DNA from: Actinomycetota bacterium
Lineage (GTDB): Bacteria > Actinomycetota > Coriobacteriia > Anaerosomatales > Anaerosomataceae
NCBI GenBank assembly: GCA_011372845.1
Contig: DSAI01000006.1
Span: forward strand, 1-5,217
Length of the DNA: 5,217 nucleotides
Reading direction: 5' to 3'
The notes beneath the pieces were generated by a model. The model was not told the origin of the DNA. It worked only from the letters and a program-made list of their open reading frames with translations, and did no database searches. A program made the position numbers and the translations under genes. Below are positions 1-4,663 of the stretch, in pieces (the stretch's first letter is position 1; each line of letters starts with the position of its first letter).

Positions 1-121
1 CCACCCCGAGCTCCATCCGCTCAACGACGAGTCCCACGTCTTCGAAGCGTCCCACGATGCGGCCGATGAGGCCCCGCGCGACGGCGTCGGGTTTGATCAT
101 GCAGTAGGTCTTCTGATCCAC
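1..121 (-). CDS. ndk: Nucleoside diphosphate kinase, N-terminal part (runs off the left edge)
   Basis: NDP kinase moves the gamma phosphate of ATP onto other (d)NDPs through a phosphohistidine intermediate, balancing cytoplasmic NTP and dNTP pools. Only the first 40 codons are present, starting at a GTG at 121-119. The translation begins MDQKTYCMIKPDAVARG and continues through LIGRIVGRFEDVGLVVE. The IKPDAV motif, with the phosphate-contacting lysine, followed by the IG-RI-RFE helix is the signature N-terminus of this family. The start is supported by GAAGGAG at 133-127, 5 nt upstream of the GTG. The catalytic histidine (NxxHGSD) would lie beyond the window, so integrity cannot be judged. The gene lies 105 bp downstream of the TPR protein gene on the same strand. 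It could be read through from that gene or have its own promoter, but no convincing promoter is visible in the gap. Confidence 0.93.
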   Translation of the reverse strand, partial: MDQKTYCMIKPDAVARGLIGRIVGRFEDVGLVVERMELGV

Positions 122-226
122 GCCCGCTCCTTCGTTAGATGACTACCAAGCCCTTGTCAGGCTATTCCAACAATGATTCGACCAAAGGGCCGCGTTCTCC
201 TGCGCAGCCGCCGGAAGAGAAGAAGG
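122..226. other. Short gap between the TPR gene and ndk; weak hairpin, no clear promoter
   Basis: This 105-bp gap separates two minus-strand genes. Read on the minus strand, it holds a possible 7-bp hairpin, GGCTGCG (209-203) with CGCGGCC (194-188), one G-T wobble and an 8-nt loop. It is followed by CTTTGG rather than a run of T, so it is at best a weak attenuator for the TPR transcript. A CTGACA box is present further on, but the -10 at the proper spacing (TAACGA) abuts the ndk ribosome binding site. That would put the transcription start on the start codon, so I do not call a promoter. Read-through from the upstream genes into ndk remains possible. Confidence 0.3.
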
Positions 227-1516
227 TCAGATACCGCCTTCCATGGAATCGAACGCCGTGACGACACCGTTGATCTTCCAGCCCACACCCTCACGTGCGA
301 GCGAGAACTGGTATGCGATCTCGCCGCCCTGCTCGTGGACGATGGAAACCTCGACGGCCGACGCCCGCGCCGAACGCTCGATCGCGCCCACGGTGTACGA
401 CTGCCACGCCGGAGGCAGGCTCGACATCGCCTTGTCGACATCGGCAGCCGGAACCGCTACCCAGTAGGGGTCCACCGCCTCACCGGCCGAGTAAGCTCCG
501 AGCGCCCCGTTCACGGTCATCTGCTGCGTGGGATAGCCGAAGCCGAGGAGATACGCTCCCACGAGGAGGCCAGCCACCACGACGGCGACCGCACCCCACA
601 CGAGGATGCTCACCCACACCGGCTTGCTCTCGCGCTTCGCCGCGCGGTCGAGCCGCCGGGCCTCGCGGTCGGCAGCGCGCATCTCCTCGTCGGTCATCGT
701 GAAGAACTGCGTGTCGCCATCATCGGCCCCACCGCCGTCGTCTTCGAAGATGCCCACGGCCGGTCGTACCTGCGCGACCGGCGGCATCTCACCGGTCGAC
801 CACCCCTCCACCCGTTCGGCGGGGGTCCTTGCCGCCTTGCTCGCCCGGTACGCGGCCTCCACCTGCGGTGAGAACTCGTGCCCGAACTCGGCACGGGCCC
901 GCTCGAACCAAGCCACGGCACGGTCGTGCATGCCGAGCGCCGCATACGCCATCCCGAGGTTCGCCGCAGCGCGTCCGCGGCCCTGGTAGCCGGCAACCTC
1001 CACCGCAGCGCGGTACGCCTCCACCGCGTCCTCGGGCCGATCGAGCGCCATGAAGCACAGCCCGAGATTGTTGAGCGCCTTCCCCGGGACGGGGTTGCGT
1101 GGATCGATCGCGGCCTGCCGGTACATCTCGGCGGCCTCCTCGATCCTGCCCATCTCGTAGAGCGCTCCGGCAAGACCCTGCAGCGCCTTGTGCCGCGACG
1201 CCTCGTCGAACCCCGCAAGCGCTCGCTCGAACGCGCGCGCGGCTTCATCATGCTGCCCGAGGGACATCCGTGCCGTTCCAAGGTTGCGGGCCACAGCAGC
1301 CGCATCCTGGTAACCGGAATCCCCCAGCGCACGCTCATAGACGGCGCACGCGTCCTCGATGCGCCTCAGCTTCATGAGCGCGTTCCCCGCACGGTGGAAC
1401 GCATAGCCGCTGCCCTCGACAGCCCCCGCGGCGGCGCCGAGGAACTCCCGGGCGGCCACCGTCCAGTCCTGCGCCGCGTACGCCTTCTCTCCTGCCGCCA
1501 GGCGGGCCTCGTCCAC
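227..1516 (-). CDS. TPR-repeat, single-pass membrane protein of unknown function
   Basis: The protein has 429 residues and I do not recognise a named family. Six helix-pair TPR-like units fill residues about 5-212. Examples are AGNALMKLRRIEDACAVYERAL, cores near 79-101 (GTARMSLGQHDEAARAFERAL), 114-135, 150-173 and 187-209. They have the usual small/large pattern (G or A at position 8, A at 20) but repeat about every 36-37 residues instead of 34. An acidic, glycine-rich linker follows (EDDGGGADDGD, 258-268), then a basic stretch (284-298) and one hydrophobic segment (about 299-325). By the positive-inside rule, the TPR part should be cytoplasmic and the last 100 or so residues outside. That C-terminal region ends in a strand-rich pattern with a GWKINGV motif, which could be a small NTF2-like fold, but this is a guess. 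The GTG start was chosen because GGAAGGGGAG lies just upstream; an ATG at 1564 would overlap the isomerase gene by 35 bp. TPR domains bind proteins, so a membrane scaffold role is inferred. It is co-transcribed with the upstream cyclophilin (13-bp gap). Confidence 0.88.
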   Translation of the reverse strand: MDEARLAAGEKAYAAQDWTVAAREFLGAAAGAVEGSGYAFHRAGNALMKLRRIEDACAVYERALGDSGYQDAAAVARNLGTARMSLGQHDEAARAFERALAGFDEASRHKALQGLAGALYEMGRIEEAAEMYRQAAIDPRNPVPGKALNNLGLCFMALDRPEDAVEAYRAAVEVAGYQGRGRAAANLGMAYAALGMHDRAVAWFERARAEFGHEFSPQVEAAYRASKAARTPAERVEGWSTGEMPPVAQVRPAVGIFEDDGGGADDGDTQFFTMTDEEMRAADREARRLDRAAKRESKPVWVSILVWGAVAVVVAGLLVGAYLLGFGYPTQQMTVNGALGAYSAGEAVDPYWVAVPAADVDKAMSSLPPAWQSYTVGAIERSARASAVEVSIVHEQGGEIAYQFSLAREGVGWKINGVVTAFDSMEGGI

Positions 1517-1520
1517 TGCG

Positions 1521-1530
1521 CTCCCCTTCC
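1521..1530 (-). promoter_or_regulatory. Ribosome binding site that fixes the TPR gene start
   Basis: Read on the minus strand this is GGAAGGGGAG, ending 4 nt before the GTG at 1516-1514. It touches the first base of the complement of the isomerase stop codon (TAG, 1532-1530), so the two genes are tightly packed and probably translationally coupled. It favours the GTG over the longer ATG frame beginning at 1564. Confidence 0.7.
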
Positions 1531-2027
1531 TAGCGGTTGATCGTGACCGACTCGATAAGGTCACCCACCGCGATGCCCATCACCACGTCCATCCCGTCCA
1601 CCACACGACCGAAGACCGTGTACTGGCCGTTGAGCGCCGGCTGGGGCGCAAGACAGATATAGAACTGTGACCCGGCCGAGTCCGGGTGCTGGGCCCGCGC
1701 CATCGAGAGCGTCCCGGTCTCGTGCGGCCTGCTGTTGAACTCGGCCCGCTGGTTCCACCCCGGACCACCCGTACCCACGCCGCGGCCTCCGGCGATGACC
1801 TCCTGCGGCGACATGTCGCGCGTCAGCGGATCCCCGCCCTGCGCGACGAACCTCGGTATGACCCTGTGGAACTTCAGCCCGTCATAGAAACCCGATTCGG
1901 CGAGCTCGATGAAACTCGCCACGGTGTTGGGCGCATCATCGGGATAGAACTCCAGCGTGACCGTGCCCTTGGACGTGACCATCACGGCCTTCTCGGTACC
2001 GGCGACCTTCACGGCAGATTCGTGCAT
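1530..2027 (-). CDS. Cyclophilin-type peptidyl-prolyl cis-trans isomerase, cytoplasmic
   Basis: This enzyme catalyses cis-trans isomerisation of Xaa-Pro bonds during protein folding. The 165-residue product is a single cyclophilin domain of normal length. The active-site block FHRVIPRFVAQGGD (53-66) carries the catalytic arginine R55 and the FxxQGGD strand. It is followed by GTLSMARA (105-112), GSQFYI (119-124) and NGQYTVFGRVVDGMDVV (133-149), all family landmarks. The position equivalent to the cyclosporin-contacting tryptophan of human cyclophilin A is alanine (A131), so weak drug binding is expected. There is no signal peptide or lipobox, so it should act in the cytoplasm, unlike periplasmic PpiA-type enzymes. 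The ATG at 2027 was chosen because GAGGAGG precedes it by 5 nt; the in-frame ATG 48 nt upstream has no such site. A promoter lies about 90 bp upstream. It is first in a leftward operon with the TPR protein. PpiB-like is the nearest label, but I withhold a symbol. Confidence 0.96.
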   Translation of the reverse strand: MHESAVKVAGTEKAVMVTSKGTVTLEFYPDDAPNTVASFIELAESGFYDGLKFHRVIPRFVAQGGDPLTRDMSPQEVIAGGRGVGTGGPGWNQRAEFNSRPHETGTLSMARAQHPDSAGSQFYICLAPQPALNGQYTVFGRVVDGMDVVMGIAVGDLIESVTINR

Positions 2028-2032
2028 CGGAT

Positions 2033-2039
2033 CCTCCTC
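2033..2039 (-). promoter_or_regulatory. Ribosome binding site of the cyclophilin gene
   Basis: GAGGAGG on the minus strand lies 5 nt before the ATG at 2027-2025. It is a near-perfect anti-SD match at ideal spacing and decides between this ATG and the in-frame one at 2075. Confidence 0.8.
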
Positions 2040-2116
2040 GTGTATGGCCACGCCCCCGGACGATACGGAAGACATCCACGGCGCTTGCCGGAGATCCCCT
2101 GGGACATGACCGGTTC

Positions 2117-2145
2117 ATTCTAGCAGTGACCACCCGGCACGTCAG
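2117..2145 (-). promoter_or_regulatory. Predicted sigma-70-type promoter for the cyclophilin-TPR operon
   Basis: On the minus strand, CTGACG (2145-2140; 4 of 6 to TTGACA) is followed by a 17-bp spacer and TAGAAT (2122-2117; 5 of 6 to TATAAT). The -10 is preceded by TGC, an extended -10. The predicted transcription start is near 2110, giving an 80-nt leader to the ATG at 2027. This is the best promoter match in the window. The call rests on sequence pattern only. Confidence 0.65.
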
Positions 2146-2159
2146 CGCGAGAGAGCCGC

Positions 2160-2187
2160 TTTTCGCCCCGCCTCCATATGCTATCGT
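2160..2187 (+). promoter_or_regulatory. Candidate promoter for the EF-G-like gene
   Basis: TTTTCG (2160-2165) is a poor -35 (3 of 6). It is followed after 16 bp by TATCGT (2182-2187), which fits the TAnnnT pattern and is preceded by TGC (extended -10). Transcription would begin near 2194, giving a leader of nearly 150 nt. It is the best candidate I found between the divergent promoter and the gene, but it is weak, and a different sigma factor or an activator is possible. Confidence 0.35.
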
Positions 2188-2270
2188 GAGCATCACGTCA
2201 CCGTCGGTACCGGCGGAGGCGGGATGTGTGCACCGGGCCCTGATTCGGGCCGTCGTCGCCTCCCGCGGCG

Positions 2271-2318
2271 CACGGGCACCACGGGTCCGGCCTTATCTGC
2301 ACGATAGGCCCGTCCGTG
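2271..2318 (+). other. Possible structured 5' leader of the EF-G-like mRNA
   Basis: An inner hairpin GGCC(T)TATC (2289-2297) / GATAGGCC (2303-2310) has 8 pairs, one bulged T and the 5-nt loop TGCAC. It can be enclosed by CACGG (2271-2275) / CCGTG (2314-2318). The structure ends 8 nt before the ribosome binding site (2327-2333). It matches no riboswitch class I know, and GC-rich DNA forms such stems by chance, so the call is tentative. Confidence 0.25.
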
Positions 2319-2326
2319 TGTTGTGC

Positions 2327-2333
2327 GAGGAGG
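2327..2333 (+). promoter_or_regulatory. Ribosome binding site that decides the EF-G-like start
   Basis: GAGGAGG is followed by two in-frame ATGs in the pattern ATG-CTC-ATG. The first, at 2336, is only 2 nt away, too close for normal initiation. The second, at 2342, is 8 nt away, within the usual range. The second is therefore preferred, giving an N-terminus of MGAPSTDKVRNVVLLGH. Confidence 0.75.
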
Positions 2334-2341
2334 CGATGCTC

Positions 2342-4405
2342 ATGGGAGCACCCAGCACCGACAAGGTCCGCAACGTCGTCCTGCTTGGCCATGGAGATGC
2401 CGGTAAGACGTCGCTCGCCGAGGCGATGCTCTTCATGGCAGGACAGACGAAGCGCCTCGGCAGCGTGGCTGAAGGCCACTCGAACCTCGACTACGAGGCC
2501 GAAGAGGTCAAACGCAAGATCACGCTCAATCTCGCGCTCGCCCCCCTTGAGCACAACGGTGTGAAAGTCAACATCATCGACACCCCGGGCTATGCCGACT
2601 TCATCGGCGACGCGATCGCCGGCATGGAGGCGGCGGAGATGGCGCTGTTCGTGGTGGATGCCGTTGCCGGTCCCCAGGTGCAGACGCGCAAGCTCTGGAA
2701 GCTCGCCACGGAGATAGGCATCGCCAAGGCCATCTTCATCAACCGCATGGACAAGGAGCACGCCGACTTCGCGGCCGTGATGAAGTCGCTCGAGGAAGCG
2801 TTCGGCCACCGCGTGGGCGCTGTCCAGATACCGCTCGGCGCCGAGGAGGATTTCCGCGGGGTCATCGACATCATCCGCATGAAGGCGTATCACCACGAGG
2901 AGGACAAGGAACAGGTCCTCGAGATCCCCGCCGATCTCAAGGATGCCGCCGAGTCCGCGCGCGACAAGCTGTGCGAACTCGTAGCGGAGGCCGACGACGA
3001 CCTCATGATGAAGTACCTCGAGGGCGAGCGCCTCACCCAGGAGGAGCTCGAGACGCTTCTCGACAAGGCGATCGCGCAGTCGATATTCATACCCGTCTTC
3101 GTCGGCTCGGTCACCGCGATGCAGGGAGTCGAAGACCTCCTCGACGACATCGTGACGTTCTTCCCCGAACCCACCGCGCACGGACCGCTCACCACGGTGG
3201 ACGGCTCCGAGATGCATATCACCACCGGTGGCGAAGTCGCCGCGCACGTGTTCAAGACCCTTTCCGACCCGTACGTAGGCCGGATGAACTTCGTCAAGGT
3301 CGTGTCCGGCACGCTCAAGCCGGGAGACGAGCTCGTGAACTCGCGCACCGGCAAGAAGGAGCGCGTTGCGCACGTGTACAAGATGACCGGCAAGGAGACG
3401 ACCGACATCGAATCGGCGCCCGCCGGCGACATCGCGGTCCTCACCAAGCTCTCGGACACCCTCACCAACGACACGTTGTCCGCAAAGGGCGACGTCGCGT
3501 TCGCACCGCTCCCGCTACCCGAACCCCTCTACCCTGTGGCCATCGTCGCCAAGACGAAAGCGGACGAGGACAAGCTCGGCAGCGCACTCAAGAGCATCGT
3601 CGAGGAGGACCCGTCGCTCATCTTGCGCCGCGACGAGGAGACCCATCAGACGGTCATCACCTCGTACGGCGACGCGGCAATCGACGTTCTCCTCAACCGG
3701 CTCCACGACCGCTTCCACGTTGAAGCCGAGTTGGTGGATATCCGCATCCCCTACCGGGAGACCATCCGCAAGACCGCCCAGGCCCAGGGCCGCCACAAGA
3801 AGCAGACCGGCGGCAGCGGTCAGTTCGCTGACTGCTGGCTCCGCCTCGAGCCGAATCCCGGCGGCGGCTACGAGTTCCTCGACGAGATCGTGGGCGGCAG
3901 GATCTCCAAGCCGTTCATCGTGGCCATCGACAAGGGCGTGCAGGACACGATGACCTCCGGCGCCATCGCTGGCTACCCCGTCGTGGATGTCAAAGTAGCG
4001 GTCTACGACGGCTCGATGCACTCCGTGGACTCCAACGAGATGGCGTTCAAGACCGCCGCCCGCATCGGATTCCGCGCCGCGGCCGAGAAGGCCGACCCGG
4101 TGATCCTCGAGCCGATCGCCACGCTCTCCATCGAGGTGCCCGACGAGCACGCCGGCGCCGTGATGGGCGACATCTCATCGATCCGCGGACGGATCCTCGG
4201 CATGGATGCGCCGGAGGCAGGCGTCCAGGTGATCCACGCTCAAGCGCCATATGCCGAGGTCGTGCACTACTCGCCGCATCTGCGCTCGATCACGAGCGGT
4301 ACCGGCACCTACACCCTCTCGATCGAGAGCTACGAGCAGGTGCCCGGTGACGTGCAGAAGAAGCTCGTCGAGGAGTACCAGAAGGAGAAGGCCGAGGGCC
4401 ACTAG
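2342..4405 (+). CDS. Elongation factor G-like GTPase (EF-G2 / FusA2-type paralogue)
   Basis: The 687-residue protein has all five EF-G domains: GTPase (about 8-278), domain II (about 297-385), III (about 397-465), IV (about 467-583) and V (about 585-675). The P-loop GHGDAGKT is at 16-23. Several switch and base motifs differ from canonical EF-G. The switch I motif RGITI reads KRKITL (57-62), DTPGH reads DTPGY (80-84), so the GTPase-activating histidine is tyrosine, and NKxD reads NRMD (134-137). The SAx-type G5 is GSVTAMQG (255-262). The domain IV tip looks intact: KQTGGSGQF (487-495) and GSMHSVDSNEMAF (557-569) with the histidine H560 that canonical EF-G places at the decoding centre. This combination is typical of EF-G2-type paralogues. 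Studied members include mycobacterial FusA2, reported to lack ribosome-stimulated GTPase activity, and a Bacteroides paralogue linked to starvation growth. The role here (slow or stress-time translocation, or another ribosome task) is inferred. It is a single gene, not next to rpsL/rpsG/tuf, which also argues against canonical fusA. A start at 2336 would add two residues. Confidence 0.95.
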   Translation: MGAPSTDKVRNVVLLGHGDAGKTSLAEAMLFMAGQTKRLGSVAEGHSNLDYEAEEVKRKITLNLALAPLEHNGVKVNIIDTPGYADFIGDAIAGMEAAEMALFVVDAVAGPQVQTRKLWKLATEIGIAKAIFINRMDKEHADFAAVMKSLEEAFGHRVGAVQIPLGAEEDFRGVIDIIRMKAYHHEEDKEQVLEIPADLKDAAESARDKLCELVAEADDDLMMKYLEGERLTQEELETLLDKAIAQSIFIPVFVGSVTAMQGVEDLLDDIVTFFPEPTAHGPLTTVDGSEMHITTGGEVAAHVFKTLSDPYVGRMNFVKVVSGTLKPGDELVNSRTGKKERVAHVYKMTGKETTDIESAPAGDIAVLTKLSDTLTNDTLSAKGDVAFAPLPLPEPLYPVAIVAKTKADEDKLGSALKSIVEEDPSLILRRDEETHQTVITSYGDAAIDVLLNRLHDRFHVEAELVDIRIPYRETIRKTAQAQGRHKKQTGGSGQFADCWLRLEPNPGGGYEFLDEIVGGRISKPFIVAIDKGVQDTMTSGAIAGYPVVDVKVAVYDGSMHSVDSNEMAFKTAARIGFRAAAEKADPVILEPIATLSIEVPDEHAGAVMGDISSIRGRILGMDAPEAGVQVIHAQAPYAEVVHYSPHLRSITSGTGTYTLSIESYEQVPGDVQKKLVEEYQKEKAEGH

Positions 4406-4445
4406 ACCCGCTGTCTCCCGCCCGGCACGCACCGGACGCATGCAC

Positions 4446-4475
4446 GAAGGGCCGGCCCATATGGACCGGCCCTTC
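4446..4475 (+). terminator. GC-rich hairpin between convergent EF-G-like and tRNA genes
   Basis: GAAGGGCCGG (4446-4455) pairs perfectly with CCGGCCCTTC (4466-4475) around a 10-nt loop containing CATATGG. It lies 40 bp after the EF-G-like stop codon and 11 bp beyond the tRNA 3' end, so it could end transcription from both sides. It lacks a true T-run on either flank (TGGTAT on the plus side, GTGCATGC on the minus side). Termination may therefore be imperfect or need a helper factor. The stem strength and the position make terminator the best reading. Confidence 0.7.
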
Positions 4476-4486
4476 TGGTATCCCGA

Positions 4487-4562
4487 TGGCGCCCTCTGTA
4501 GGATTCGAACCTACGACCTTCTGCTCCGGAGGCAGACGCTCTATCCTCTGAGCTAAGAGGGC
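4487..4562 (-). tRNA. tRNA-Arg, anticodon CCG
   Basis: A 76-nt cloverleaf can be read by eye on the minus strand. The acceptor stem is GCCCTCT (4562-4556) with AGAGGGC (4497-4491), 7 of 7 pairs. The D stem is GCTC/GAGC. The anticodon stem is TCTGC/GCAGA around the loop CTCCGGA, giving anticodon CCG at positions 34-36, which reads the arginine codon CGG. The T arm is GTAGG-TTCGAAT-CCTAC. The discriminator base is G (4490) and the 3' CCA is encoded (4489-4487). It converges on the EF-G-like gene and diverges from the lipid kinase gene. Nothing unusual is seen in the tRNA, and no integrase or duplicated tRNA end suggests use as an attachment site. Confidence 0.97.
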
Positions 4563-4574
4563 GTGGCGCCCGTG

Positions 4575-4600
4575 AACAGTAGCACACGGCCTGTGCTGTT
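4575..4600. repeat. Imperfect inverted repeat inside the tRNA promoter
   Basis: AGCACA (4581-4586) and TGTGCT (4592-4597) form a perfect 6-bp dyad around CGGCC. A wider alternative pairs AACAG-CACA with TGTG-CTGTT (4575-4600) if the three bases TAG are looped out. The dyad fills the space between the -35 and -10 boxes of the tRNA promoter and is upstream of the divergent lipid kinase gene. An operator for a dimeric regulator is one explanation. A chance palindrome is another. Confidence 0.45.
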
Positions 4601-4605
4601 TCCAA
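4576..4605 (-). promoter_or_regulatory. Predicted tRNA-Arg promoter
   Basis: On the minus strand, TTGGAA (4605-4600; 4 of 6 to TTGACA) is followed by 18 bp and TACTGT (4581-4576; TAnnnT form), preceded by TGC. The start would be near 4569, 7 nt before the mature tRNA 5' end, a normal distance for a tRNA gene. The spacer is almost wholly occupied by an inverted repeat described separately. Confidence 0.55.
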
Positions 4606-4663
4606 GCGGATTCCCGCCCGCAATGCTTTCGTCCATGACCCGCAACGACACCAGGTGACCACC

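Larger units (their letters stand above)
2028..2341. other. Divergent intergenic region between the cyclophilin and EF-G-like genes
   Basis: About 314 bp separate the two divergent start codons. The region holds a good leftward promoter (2117-2145), a weaker rightward candidate (2160-2187), the two ribosome binding sites and a foldable leader before the EF-G-like gene (2271-2318). An open frame on the plus strand continues upstream of the chosen EF-G start to about 2126. Its translation is rich in Arg/Ala/Pro, is unlike any EF-G N-terminus and would cross both promoters, so it is treated as non-coding. No tRNA, recognised riboswitch or small conserved gene is visible. Confidence 0.6.

Noticed and set aside
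134..163. Possible ndk promoter: CTGACA with TAACGA 17 bp downstream on the minus strand
   Set aside because: The -10 is poor and directly adjoins the ribosome binding site, so the transcript would start at or after it, which contradicts use of that site.
173..871. A 232-codon open frame on the plus strand, opposite the TPR gene
   Set aside because: Arg/His-rich shadow translation with no motifs. The minus strand has a good start site, TPR periodicity and a membrane segment in its own frame.
878..1540. A 220-codon open frame on the plus strand, opposite the TPR repeats
   Set aside because: Shadow of the TPR gene. It has no ribosome binding site and no recognisable domain, and it overlaps a well-supported operon.
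2126..2341. Upstream extension of the EF-G-like reading frame
   Set aside because: It would add about 72 residues unlike any EF-G N-terminus, overlap the promoters and ignore the ribosome binding site at 2327-2333.
2198..3373. A 391-codon open frame on the minus strand, opposite the EF-G-like gene
   Set aside because: It lies antisense to a clearly conserved protein and is a side effect of high third-position GC. Its translation is repetitive in Leu/Val/His/Arg, shows no family motif and has no convincing ribosome binding site.
3515..4150. A 211-codon minus-strand open frame within the EF-G-like gene
   Set aside because: Antisense shadow of conserved domains III-V, with composition typical of reverse-complement reading.
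4251..4556. Plus-strand open frame running through the EF-G 3' end and the tRNA
   Set aside because: It crosses a terminator-like hairpin and the complement of a tRNA gene, so its protein-like end is only the antisense tRNA sequence.
4487..4562. The tRNA-Arg 3' end as an attachment site for an integrating element
   Set aside because: No integrase, no repeated tRNA end and no change in base composition is seen on either side within the window.
4623..4658. An 11-codon open frame (MLSSMTRNDTR) just before the lipid kinase start
   Set aside because: It has no ribosome binding site of its own, and nothing suggests leader-peptide control such as a run of one regulatory codon.
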